From an uncultured beta proteobacterium (lineage in GTDB: Bacteria; Pseudomonadota; Gammaproteobacteria; Burkholderiales; SG8-39), in assembly GCA_903859155.1 (NCBI GenBank), contig CAIOLO010000034.1:1-42239 (forward strand): DNA of 42,239 nt, read 5' to 3'. A model generated the notes under the pieces. It ran no database searches. It had not been told where the DNA came from and saw nothing but the letters and a program-made list of their open reading frames with translations. The position numbers were made by a program, and so were the translations under genes. This document shows, one piece after another, positions 34,965 to 42,239 of this stretch. Every line of letters starts with the position of its first letter. The first letter of the stretch is position 1.

Positions 34965-35126
34965 TCATCGCCGCTGTGCGCCATCCCTGATGGCATCGAT
35001 CACGGCATCGGTCACCTTGGCGGTTGTGGCCGAACCCCCGAGGTCGGGGGTGTGATTCGCCTTGTCGCCGGTGACCTGCTCCAGCGCTTTCATCCATTTG
35101 CCGGCGACCAACCTATTTCCCGACAT
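34965..35126 (-). pseudogene. 3' fragment of an isopropylmalate/isocitrate/tartrate dehydrogenase gene
   Basis: The minus strand reads MSGNRLVAGKWMKALEQV and then NHTPDLGGSATTAKVTDAV, ending DAIRDGAQRR. HTPDLGG(S/T)ATT near the C-terminus is specific to the isocitrate/isopropylmalate dehydrogenase superfamily. Only about 53 codons remain of an expected 350 or so: an in-frame stop lies 5 codons upstream of this ATG and no further homology is visible. Just upstream, a 13-bp direct repeat (GGGTTCCGCAGAC twice, about 35154-35179) may mark the deletion scar. A truncated remnant is the best reading. Confidence 0.75.
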
Positions 35127-35201
35127 CCGTGCTTCGCGGGCTCACCGACCAGATGGGTTCCGCAGACGGGTTCCGCAGACAAGTTCCGGCAGCTGTGGAG
35201 T

Positions 35202-36158
35202 TCAATTCTCCAGCTTGATTCCCGCCGACTTGATGATCTTCGACCACTTCTCGGTTTCAGTGCCGACGAATCGAATGTATTCCTGCGGCGTGCTGCCCCC
35301 CGCCTCCACGGCCTGTTTGGTGAGCGCGTCCTGCAGCTCCTTGTCCGCCACGGCGCGGTTTACTTCCGCATTCAAGCGCGTCGCGATGGGTGCCGGCGTT
35401 CCGCTCGCGGCGGTCAGCCCGAACCAGGTGTAAGTCTCCAACCCCGGCAGGCCCGCTTCGGCAGAGGTGGGCACGTCGGGAAGCGATACCAGGCGTTTGG
35501 GGCCGACCACCGCAAGCGCGCGCAGCCGGCCCGATTGCAGGTTCTGCTCCTGGCCGGTGGGTACGATGAAGCCCAGCTGGACATCGCCGGCAAGCAGCGC
35601 GGTCGTAACCGGCCCGGCGCCCTTGTAGGGCACGTGCACCAGATCGATCGCGGCGAGCGAACGGAACAACTCGCCCGCGAGATGCGGAACGGCGCCTATG
35701 CCGTTGGATCCGTAGTTGAGCGTGCCGGGCTTCGCCCGTGCCAGGTCGATGAGCTGTCGCAGATCCTTGGCTGGAACCGCTGAGCCGACGAACAGCACCA
35801 GGGACGCCGTCCCGATCAGGCTGATGTGGGTGAAGGACTTGAGCGGGTCGTAGCGCAGGTTGGGATTGAGCAGCGGCGCCAGAACCAGCGTCGAGACACT
35901 GCCGAGCGCGACGGTATAGCCGTCGGGCTGCGAGCGCGCCAGCGTTTCGGTTGCGATGGTGCCTCCTCCGCCGGCCTGGTTTTCTATCAGCAGCGGCTGG
36001 CCGAGAGCATCGGACAAGCGCTTGCCCACCAACCGCGCCATGATGTCGGCCGACCCCGCCGGTGCGAACGGAACCAGGAAACGCACGGGCTTGGATGGAT
36101 AGGATTGTGCAAGCGCGATACTTGAGACCAGAGCCAGTGCTGCTGCGATGAATTTCAC
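35202..36158 (-). CDS. Bug-family TTT substrate-binding protein
   Basis: 318 residues from a GTG preceded by GGGAG; the 100 codons of open frame further upstream do not look coding. The signal peptide KFIAAALALVSSIALAQ precedes YPSKPVRFLVPFAPAGSADI and later LVHVPYKGAGPVTTALLAG, both family hallmarks. It lies upstream of the dehydrogenase remnant and glycerate kinase on the same strand, so it may once have been the receptor of a sugar-acid or tartrate uptake unit. No TTT membrane genes nearby. Confidence 0.91.
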   Translation of the reverse strand: MKFIAAALALVSSIALAQSYPSKPVRFLVPFAPAGSADIMARLVGKRLSDALGQPLLIENQAGGGGTIATETLARSQPDGYTVALGSVSTLVLAPLLNPNLRYDPLKSFTHISLIGTASLVLFVGSAVPAKDLRQLIDLARAKPGTLNYGSNGIGAVPHLAGELFRSLAAIDLVHVPYKGAGPVTTALLAGDVQLGFIVPTGQEQNLQSGRLRALAVVGPKRLVSLPDVPTSAEAGLPGLETYTWFGLTAASGTPAPIATRLNAEVNRAVADKELQDALTKQAVEAGGSTPQEYIRFVGTETEKWSKIIKSAGIKLEN

Positions 36159-36357
36159 TTGGTACTCCCGGCATGAGCTGGTTATGGAACGGAGTCCGGC
36201 AAGCCTGCTGCTATCATAAATCAACGGCTCGCCGGCCGTGGTGAGCGGGGGTGGGCGGGCTACGTCCGCGAGCCGGCGCACTCGCCATGGCAGAACGTGC
36301 TTGCCCGCTGAAAGGCAAAACCGGTCTACAGAGGTTGCCGCGAAGGCACCCTGGGCA

Positions 36358-37185
36358 TCATCTTGAGGTCTGACTGTATCTTGCCCGGCAGCGGCCGAAG
36401 CATTCGAGCATTTCCGAACTGCCCCAGTGGATTCCCAGTGCCGCCACGGCCGCGGCATTCAAATGCGTGAGCCGGTTTTTGGGTGACTGCGGAATATCCA
36501 GCGCCCGTGTCAGACTCTCCGCGACATTGATCAGCGCCTGAAGCTTGCTCGTGACCAGGTGCATGTCGTGATGCGATCGAATGGCGGAGACAAAATCTTC
36601 CGAGAGCTCCCAGTGTTTTGCCAGTTCACCACCGATCTGCGCGTGATCCACGCCGAAGGTCGTCGCTTCACGCTCGAGGAGCCTGCCATCGATGCTCGAC
36701 TGGTGGTACACATCCTGGAAAGCGACCGGATCCATGATGTGAAAGCACAGCTGCCCGACGTCGTGCAGGATCGCAGCCACATAGGCCTTTTCCGGCGAGA
36801 CACCGCAAAGCATGGCCAGTTCGTGGGCGACGATGGCAACCGCATGCGAATGGTCGTAGAGGAAATCGGCCCCTTTTTCCTCCAGGGAAAACCTGTTCAT
36901 CGCGGCAGCAACGACGATGCGGCGTACCTGATCGGTGCCGATCAGCGAAGCAGCTACAAAGGGATCATAAATATCGGGCTGCGCATGCATGCGCCGCAGG
37001 CGGTTTGCCATAGCCAGGATGCCCGATGAAATGACCGGGTCGTTGCGCGCCAGCCGCGTCAGCGCGTCCAGGGACAAATCGTCAGTCCTGAGCATGTCAA
37101 GCAGCTGGCTGACCACCCGCGGAAAAGGCGGCAGCAGCTTGGCAATCCTGCCCGCCTCGGCGGCAAGGTTGTCCGCATTCAGCAT
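36358..37185 (-). CDS. HDOD-domain signalling protein
   Basis: 275 residues. The N-terminal LLPPFPRVVSQLLDMLRTDD and ARNDPVISSGILAMAN are the HDOD signature; AAILHDVGQLCFHIM keeps an HD-like pair. HDOD proteins are cytoplasmic adaptor modules in cyclic-di-GMP and stress signalling, generally without shown phosphodiesterase activity. Its ATG overlaps the stop of the upstream small gene as TGATG, implying translational coupling. This regulatory pair is unrelated to the catabolic neighbours. Confidence 0.88.
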   Translation of the reverse strand: MLNADNLAAEAGRIAKLLPPFPRVVSQLLDMLRTDDLSLDALTRLARNDPVISSGILAMANRLRRMHAQPDIYDPFVAASLIGTDQVRRIVVAAAMNRFSLEEKGADFLYDHSHAVAIVAHELAMLCGVSPEKAYVAAILHDVGQLCFHIMDPVAFQDVYHQSSIDGRLLEREATTFGVDHAQIGGELAKHWELSEDFVSAIRSHHDMHLVTSKLQALINVAESLTRALDIPQSPKNRLTHLNAAAVAALGIHWGSSEMLECFGRCRARYSQTSR

Positions 37186-37610
37186 CAGGGAGGGCCGTCC
37201 GCGATCAACACCTCAAGCAGGGGACGGCAGTTCTCGTCCGGATCCGGCCCGAAGATTTCGTGCAGGCGGGCTTCGTACTGGCTGAGCAGCCTGGCGTAAC
37301 TGTCCTGATCCGACGGCGAGTCCTGCCGGACGGCGACGCATTCCACCGCCTTGTTGATCAGTTGCGCGATGGTGCTGGCGGTGATGGCGCTTCCCTCCGC
37401 CAATAGAATGGTCGCCCGCACGCCCGAGTGGCCGAGCACCGGCCTGGCTATCACCATCCCGGGCTCCAGCTCCAACGTGGGAACCCAGTGGTAACCGCGG
37501 GATGACCGCGGCGCAGAAGGCGGGACATCAGTATCCAAAGGATTCTCCACCATCGAATTGGTTGACCAATGCGGTGCCCGGACATCATTGCACAAATTCT
37601 GCCGTTGCAA
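37185..37610 (-). CDS. Small protein coupled to the HDOD gene
   Basis: 141 residues if the TTG at 37610 is used (GGGAG six bases upstream); an ATG at 37553 without a Shine-Dalgarno would give 122. The core LELEPGMVIARPVLGHSGVRATILLAEGS with a following TIAQLINKAVECVAV resembles the short module often found at the N-terminus of HD-GYP or HDOD response proteins (L.pGMv.arpv....G..lL.eG..it...i..L....v..v.V). So this looks like a split-off partner domain of the downstream HDOD protein, with which it shares a TGATG overlap. Function not known. Confidence 0.72.
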   Translation of the reverse strand: MQRQNLCNDVRAPHWSTNSMVENPLDTDVPPSAPRSSRGYHWVPTLELEPGMVIARPVLGHSGVRATILLAEGSAITASTIAQLINKAVECVAVRQDSPSDQDSYARLLSQYEARLHEIFGPDPDENCRPLLEVLIADGPP

Positions 37611-37926
37611 TGGTTCTCCCTGATGAACCACCTGTCAATGGTTGCAGTCGTTGTGCCTGCTTGACCGTGTTTGGGTCACTTGCCGCCCGCAATCGTCGCG
37701 GTCGTCATGACCGCGCCCCCGGGTTTCGTATTCGCCTCGCCAGGCCGCGTCGGTCGCCTGGACCAGCTACCGGACCGGCGCCGGCAATCAGCGCCGTAAC
37801 CGGTCGCGGAGTTACCCCGGCATTTCCATATATTTTCGCAAATTTATGAACAAATTGTCCGACCGACAGGAATGAATCGGAAGAAATTATTCTTTAATGA
37901 AATATATGCGGGCATGCCCTGGCCAC
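37611..37926. other. Gap upstream of the HDOD pair
   Basis: About 316 bp with no supported gene. The part near 37820-37910 is AT-rich and carries an inverted repeat CATATATTT (37827-37835)/AAATATATG (37900-37908) with 64 bp between; this could belong to a promoter or to the end of the Bug transcript. Confidence 0.45.
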
Positions 37927-38922
37927 TCACTCGGGTTTCAATCCCAGCGCGTTGACCACTTTGCCGATATTCTCGACGTCGCTGCGGATCTGGCGCGCGA
38001 AATCCTCGGGCGCGCCGGCGCTGGGGGCGATCACCGTGAGTGTGGTCATCTTGGAGGTGAGCGTCTGGTCCGAGAGCGCCTTGCCGGACTCCGCATTGAT
38101 GCGATCGACCATCGGCCGCGGCAGATTGGCCGGACCCAGCACCCCCCACCAGATCACCAGGTTGTAGGCGTTGGGCAGCACCTCGTTGATGGTGCCGATC
38201 TCCGGTCGCAGCCGGCTGCGGGTCTTGTCGACGTAGGCGATGAGCTTCAGCCTTCCGGCCGCCGCGTACTGGCTGAAGCTGTTGAGGTCGGCCAGGTACA
38301 AATCGACGCGGCCGGAGATGAGGTCATTGACCGCCATCATCGAATTGTTGCCGGCATAGGGCACATGCAGCATCTGCGTGCCGGCGGACAGGTTGATGGA
38401 TTCGCCCTGCAGGTGCGCGCCCGAGCCGATGCCGGTAGTCGCGTAGGTGAGCTTGCCCGGATTCTGCCTGGCGTAATCGATCAGTTCCTTCATGTTGTTG
38501 GCCGGCACGCTGGTGGCGGCGGCAAGAAAGTAGGGTGAACTGAATAACTGCACCACCGGTGTGTAGTCACGCTGCACGTCGATCGGCCAGCCTTTGCGCA
38601 GATACTGGTTGGTGACGATGCCGCCGTTGGCGAACATCAAAGTGTAGCCATTGGGCGCGGCTTTGGCGTTCGCGGCATAGGCTTCGAGGCCGCCGGCGCC
38701 GCGGCGCGCCTCGACCACGATCGGCTGGCCGATGGTTTCGGACATGCGGGCCATGACGACGCGCATGCCGATGTCGCCGGCGCTGCCGACCGAGGCGCCG
38801 CTCAGGAGCATGATGGGCCTCACAGGATAGGGTTGCGTTAGGTTTGACTGCGACAGCGCCGCAAGCGGCAGCATGACGCCCGCACACGCCAACAGGCGCG
38901 GGTTTCGGTTTGATTTCGCCAT
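37927..38922 (-). CDS. Bug-family TTT substrate-binding protein
   Basis: 331 residues from an ATG preceded by GGGGGAGTTC. Signal peptide LLACAGVMLPLAALSQS, then YPVRPIMLLSGASVGSAGDI and the motif MLHVPYAGNNSMMAVNDLISG. The glycine-rich segment differs slightly from the usual VPF.PGG, so the ligand may be different from that of the other three receptors. It stands alone, with a 316-bp gap downstream and a 580-bp gap upstream. Confidence 0.9.
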   Translation of the reverse strand: MAKSNRNPRLLACAGVMLPLAALSQSNLTQPYPVRPIMLLSGASVGSAGDIGMRVVMARMSETIGQPIVVEARRGAGGLEAYAANAKAAPNGYTLMFANGGIVTNQYLRKGWPIDVQRDYTPVVQLFSSPYFLAAATSVPANNMKELIDYARQNPGKLTYATTGIGSGAHLQGESINLSAGTQMLHVPYAGNNSMMAVNDLISGRVDLYLADLNSFSQYAAAGRLKLIAYVDKTRSRLRPEIGTINEVLPNAYNLVIWWGVLGPANLPRPMVDRINAESGKALSDQTLTSKMTTLTVIAPSAGAPEDFARQIRSDVENIGKVVNALGLKPE

Positions 38923-39503
38923 GAACTCCCCCAGTCATCTTGGCAGGCTGGCAATCTACACTCGCGCGGCGAAAATTCCAAGCAGGTCTGTGACAAGTAT
39001 TCGATCTGCCCCACGATGAACTGGAATTAGTTCTCGCAGGCCTGGCTCAAGCAGGCCTGGTCCGTCATGTGGGAAAAGGGAATTGACACTTTTTGGAGAC
39101 CGTGCCAGCACCTAGCTGCAATGTAGAAAGTGGTGTTTGCTCCGCCTGAAAATGATGGATTCCGCAATTGTTCGAAGCAGCCATTAGCAGAAAAAAAAGA
39201 GCCCAGTTCGCTGAGTTTGACAGGGGGTGCGGCCCCACCATCAATAAGAAATAAAAACTAATTCTCCGGTTGGTATTTTTTTGCCTACTGACGCGTGTTC
39301 ACACACGCTGGTGTGGGTTCCTGCGGACTTCGACCACCACCCCTCGGACCACCTTCATCCCCATTTTCTCTCTCCGTTTGCCGTTTCTCTCCGTTCCGAT
39401 GCCCCGAAAATCTGGAGACGTCCGCAGACACAAAAGAAAATATCACGTTAAATCAATGCGCTGTCCGGACTAATCAACGAAGGTTTTTTACGTATTGGGT
39501 AGC
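38923..39503. other. Gap between the last Bug gene and the IS21 element
   Basis: About 580 bp with lower GC in the right half. A direct repeat GCAGGCCTGG occurs at 39036-39045 and 39051-39060. Short open frames near 39270-39525 have no coding character. I see no RNA gene. It is probably a promoter region plus decayed sequence next to the insertion site. Confidence 0.5.
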
Positions 39504-39518
39504 TGCGTATTCCACGTC

Positions 39519-39596
39519 ATCGTGACCGGTGATTTCGCCGCATCGTGACCGACGTTCCAGCGGATCGTGACCGCGATTCTGCGGTCATCGTGACCG
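39519..39596 (+). repeat. Left-end iterons of the IS21 element
   Basis: Four direct copies of ATCGTGACCG begin at 39519, 39542, 39564 and 39587, spaced 22-23 bp (about two helical turns). Multiple end repeats are known transposase-binding sites in IS21 elements. The array ends 63 bp before istA, so it may also affect its promoter. Confidence 0.85.
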
Positions 39597-39659
39597 ATGG
39601 AGTGGTTGTTGTATGGATAGTTAAAGGTAGCCTCGCCGCATTTTGGAAAGCGAGCGGGC

Positions 39660-41204
39660 ATGCCCAAGGAAAGACTATCCATGCGCAAGATAAGAGACGT
39701 ACTTCGATACCGCCATAGCACCGGGCTGAGCCTGGAGGCCATTGCGCGGGCGCTCAACATTTCTAAAGGGGTTGTGGCCAAATACCTGAGGTTGGCCGCA
39801 GCGGCGGGACTTGGGTGGCCGCTGCCAGAGGAACTTGACGATACGGCACTTGAGAGGCGGTTGTACCGGGAACCGGCGGCGCGCGTGCCAACCTTTGCCG
39901 ATCTCGATTACGCCTTGATTCACCAAGAACTCAAGCGCAAAGGGGTGACCCTTACCCTGTTGTGGGAGGAATATCAGTCCTCGGCGGGGGATACCGCGCT
40001 CCAGTACACCGCGTTCTGCGCGCGCTACCACGCGTGGGCGGGCAAGCTCAAGCGTTCCATGCGCCAAGTCCACCGCGCTGGGGAGAAGCTGTTTGCCGAT
40101 TATGCTGGCCCGACCGTGCCGCTTATCGACGCTGAGACGGGGGAGATTCGGCAGGCGAGCATCTTCGTTGCGGTGCTGGGGGCATCAAGCTACACCTTTG
40201 CCTGCGCCACTGCGGCGCAAAAGCAGGCCGACTGGCTCTGTGGCCTTGCCCGGGCGCTGGCGTTCATCGGCGGGGTTCCCCAGATCATCGTGCCGGACAA
40301 TCCCCGCGCCTTGATCGCCAAGGCCAACCGCTACGAACCCGAACCCACTCGTGGCACCTCAGAGTTCGCCGCCCATTACGGCACGGTCGTCTTGCCGGCA
40401 CGGCCGAGGAAACCTCAGGACAAGGCCAAAGTGGAATCCGGCGTCCAGGTGGTGGAACGCTGGATCCTCGCGCGACTGCGCCACCGACAGTTCTTCTGCC
40501 TAGCCGAACTGGATGCCGCAGTGGCCGAGCTCCTGCCGGGGCTGAACAACCGACCGTTCAAGAAACTCCCAGGCTGTCGGCGCGAAGCATTCGAGCGCCT
40601 TGATGCGCCGTACCTGCGCGCTTTGCCGGCAAGCGCGTTTGTTCTGGCCCAATGGAAGCGCGCCCGCGTCAATATCGATTACCACATCGAGTTCGAGGGC
40701 CACTACTACAGCGTGCCGCATGCCTTGGTCCGCGAGGAGGTGGAACTGCGCATCGCCCACGGCACCGTTGAGATCCTCGCTCGTGGCCGCCGGGTGGCCA
40801 GCCACGCACGCAACTCCCACAAGGGCGGTTACTCGACTGTCGCCGATCACATGCCCGCCGCACATCGGGCGCACGCCGAGTGGTCCCCGCGAAAGCTCAT
40901 GACCTGGGCCGCCTCGATAGGCCCTGCCACCGGCGAGCTGGTCAAACGGCTGCTCATCGAATGGCAGCATCCTGAGCAAGGCTACCGTTCATGCCTTGGG
41001 TTGATGCGCCTGGCTCGCAATGTTGGCCATGAGCGTCTGGAGGCTGCCTGCACCCGGGCGCTTGCGATCGGGGTATATCGCTACCGGTCAGTGGCATCCA
41101 TTCTGGACAAAGGCCTGGATCGCCAACCCCTTACCCCGCCCGAACAAGCCGAACTCGCACTTCCCGATCACGCCAACGTGCGTGGTCCCACCTACTACCA
41201 CTGA
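39660..41204 (+). CDS. istA: IS21-family transposase IstA
   Basis: 514 residues, the normal IstA length. An N-terminal helix-turn-helix lies in [20 protein letters not shown] (about 23-42). The DDE catalytic core is recognisable: D in [10 protein letters not shown] in [11 protein letters not shown] in [12 protein letters not shown]. The C-terminal half has the usual [13 protein letters not shown] region. A second ATG occurs at 39681 (MRKIRDVLR), but [11 protein letters not shown] matches the common start of the family. It is followed 17 nt later by istB. Apparently intact, so it may be active. Confidence 0.95.
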   Translation: MPKERLSMRKIRDVLRYRHSTGLSLEAIARALNISKGVVAKYLRLAAAAGLGWPLPEELDDTALERRLYREPAARVPTFADLDYALIHQELKRKGVTLTLLWEEYQSSAGDTALQYTAFCARYHAWAGKLKRSMRQVHRAGEKLFADYAGPTVPLIDAETGEIRQASIFVAVLGASSYTFACATAAQKQADWLCGLARALAFIGGVPQIIVPDNPRALIAKANRYEPEPTRGTSEFAAHYGTVVLPARPRKPQDKAKVESGVQVVERWILARLRHRQFFCLAELDAAVAELLPGLNNRPFKKLPGCRREAFERLDAPYLRALPASAFVLAQWKRARVNIDYHIEFEGHYYSVPHALVREEVELRIAHGTVEILARGRRVASHARNSHKGGYSTVADHMPAAHRAHAEWSPRKLMTWAASIGPATGELVKRLLIEWQHPEQGYRSCLGLMRLARNVGHERLEAACTRALAIGVYRYRSVASILDKGLDRQPLTPPEQAELALPDHANVRGPTYYH

Positions 41205-41221
41205 TCAGAAAGGAATTTGCA

Positions 41222-41962
41222 ATGTTGATGGAACAAACCCTACAGACCTTAAAGACCCTACGCCTGCCTGGCATGGCCGCGGCCTTCGAGGAACAACACA
41301 CCCATGCCGCCTCGGCGGCCCTGTCCTTCGATGAGCGCTTCTCGATGCTGGTCGATCGAGAACAGAGCTGGCGCGACAATCGCCGTGTTGCACGATTGCT
41401 GCGCGAGGCCAAGCTCAAATCGGCCCAGGCGTGCTTGGAGGATGTGCGTTACGGCGGTGGGCGCAAGCTGGACAAGGCGCAAATCGCGCAGTTGGCCAGT
41501 TGCCAGTGGATTCGCACCCATCAGAATCTGGTGATCACCGGGGCCACCGGTTGCGGCAAGACCTGGCTCGCCTGCGCTCTGGGCAATGCCGCCTGCCGGC
41601 AGGGGCTGTCGGTGGCCTATGCGCGTGCGCCTCGTCTGTTTGAGGAACTGCGCATCGCCCATGGCGACGGCAGTTTCGGCAAACGGCTCTCGGCGTTGGC
41701 CAAGACTGATCTGCTGATTCTCGATGATTGGGCGCTGGCCCCGCTCAATCAGGCCGAGCGCAACGATCTGCTGGAAGTACTCGATGATCGGGTAGGCACC
41801 CGTTCTACCGTGATCACCAGCCAGTTGCCGGTAGAACACTGGCATGCGTATCTGAACGATCCCACCCTGGCTGATGCCATCCTCGATCGCGTGCTGCACT
41901 CGGCGCACAAACTGACCCTGTCCGGGGAATCCCTACGCAAACCAGAAAAAGCAAAACCATGA
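41222..41962 (+). CDS. istB: IS21-family helper ATPase IstB
   Basis: 246 residues, the AAA+ ATPase that assists IstA in target selection and strand transfer. The P-loop is [18 protein letters not shown], Walker B is LLILDDWAL, and the ending [22 protein letters not shown] is typical. AAAGGA lies 8 nt before the ATG. Apparently intact. Confidence 0.95.
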   Translation: MLMEQTLQTLKTLRLPGMAAAFEEQHTHAASAALSFDERFSMLVDREQSWRDNRRVARLLREAKLKSAQACLEDVRYGGGRKLDKAQIAQLASCQWIRTHQNLVITGATGCGKTWLACALGNAACRQGLSVAYARAPRLFEELRIAHGDGSFGKRLSALAKTDLLILDDWALAPLNQAERNDLLEVLDDRVGTRSTVITSQLPVEHWHAYLNDPTLADAILDRVLHSAHKLTLSGESLRKPEKAKP

Positions 41963-42072
41963 TCACCTACGCCCTGAATCCGGGTTACCCACCGCGCCAC
42001 CCGCCTACGGTTGATAAGGACCTGCGGCGGCCGGCCCCGTGGATAACCCTCCCATTTCGCCGATTTCACGCC

Positions 42073-42150
42073 ATCGTGACCGCCGTTTCACCTCATCGTG
42101 ACCGCGATTCCATGGCCATCGTGACCGCCATTCCACGGCTATCGTGACCG
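42073..42150 (+). repeat. Internal iteron cluster downstream of istB, same orientation as left end
   Basis: Four more ATCGTGACCG copies start at 42073, 42095, 42118 and 42141, spaced 22-23 bp, in the same orientation as the left-end set and with similar flanks (CGATTTCACGCC before the first copy; compare CGTATTCCACGTC at the left end). They are not part of the terminal inverted repeat. Confidence 0.85.
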
Positions 42151-42192
42151 ATTGAGGTAACATAATTAAAATTCCATGCAACAGCCTGCCAT

Positions 42193-42239
42193 CGGTCACG
42201 ATGGCGCGGAATCAGCGGTCACGTTGCGCGAAATACGCA
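42193..42239 (-). repeat. Right terminal repeat of the IS21 element
   Basis: On the minus strand TGCGTATTTCGCGCAACGTG starts at 42239; one variant iteron (AACGTGACCG, 42216-42225) and one perfect iteron (ATCGTGACCG, 42193-42202) follow, then ATGG as at the left end. This is the inverted partner of the 39504 end. Confidence 0.8.

Larger units (their letters stand above)
39504..42239 (+). mobile_element. IS21-family insertion sequence, apparently complete (about 2.7 kb)
   Basis: The element carries istA and istB and has matching ends. The left end TGCGTATTCCACGTCATCG (39504) is mirrored by the last bases of the window, whose reverse complement starts TGCGTATTTCGCGCAACG. Both ends then carry ATCGTGACCG iterons and a shared ATCGTGACCGATGG. 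The right terminus coincides with base 42239, so the target duplication on that side is not visible. Length and gene order fit IS21. Confidence 0.85.

Noticed and set aside
39270-39525. Short plus-strand open frames before the IS element
   Set aside because: Overlapping frames with no coding character, no Shine-Dalgarno and no similarity I recognise.
1-42239. tRNA-Sec, SelB or other Sec machinery, CRISPR arrays, rRNA, replication origin
   Set aside because: Looked for by eye on both strands; none seen. tRNA-Sec could be missed by eye only if strongly divergent.

Overview
The window looks like a chromosomal accessory or catabolic region of a GC-rich betaproteobacterium, most likely Burkholderiales (Bordetella/Alcaligenaceae-like). 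The main reason is the repeated occurrence of Bug-type (tripartite tricarboxylate transporter, TTT) periplasmic binding proteins: four complete genes plus the last 16 codons of a fifth at the left edge. Peptide, NMT1/THI5-like and branched-chain amino-acid-like binding proteins, an IclR regulator and many orphan catabolic enzymes support this. The taxonomic call is inference; there is no rRNA or tRNA in the window.

Layout. 1-4.3 kb: tail of a Bug protein, a 15-bp tandem repeat, a thiamine-diphosphate enzyme (-) and a divergent orphan molybdenum-hydroxylase large subunit (+). 4.4-9.8 kb: a complete five-gene oligopeptide/dipeptide-type ABC importer (-), with coupled or nearly abutting genes. 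10.1-18.2 kb: a CobW/COG0523 metallochaperone, a dihydropyrimidinase/hydantoinase-like amidohydrolase and an SsuBC-type ABC permease plus ATPase, all tightly coupled on +. Around them lie a convergent binding protein, an IclR regulator, a second NMT1-like protein without a visible signal peptide, and an isochorismatase-fold amidase. Together they look like uptake and two-step hydrolysis of a cyclic amide or ureide. 18.3-20.0 kb: an exported protein with two class II aldolase domains, the first of which has lost its metal-binding histidines.

20.1-25.1 kb holds the most interesting part. On the minus strand run a Bug binding protein, a thioredoxin-like fusion protein, a UGSC-motif protein and a second Sec-containing fusion protein. 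Both UGSC-type reading frames are interrupted by a single in-frame TGA at the same place in a shared domain. In each case a perfect stem-loop begins exactly 11 nt after the TGA, the geometry of the bacterial SECIS of E. coli fdhF. I therefore annotate both as selenoproteins (UGSC and USTC redox motifs) rather than broken genes. The thioredoxin fusion and the second selenoprotein share one further large domain, so the locus looks like a shuffled redox module. A 20-bp perfect inverted repeat lies between the two selenoprotein genes.

25.3-39 kb: an IlvD/Edd dehydratase with a textbook terminator-like hairpin in its leader, a MetE-C-like methyltransferase, a LivK-like and a Bug binding protein, a Tat-exported FAD reductase/dehydrogenase, a SAM methyltransferase, and a glycerate 2-kinase preceded by a 3' fragment of an isopropylmalate/tartrate dehydrogenase. 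These are followed by a Bug protein, an HDOD signalling pair and one more Bug protein. 39.5-42.2 kb: a complete-looking IS21-family element (istA, istB) with terminal repeats and three clusters of an ATCGTGACCG iteron; its right end coincides with the window end.

No TTT membrane subunits (TctA/TctB), no SelA/SelB/SelD, no tRNA-Sec, no CRISPR and no origin were seen. Start codons were re-chosen from Shine-Dalgarno sites and overlaps where the longest reading frame was unlikely.
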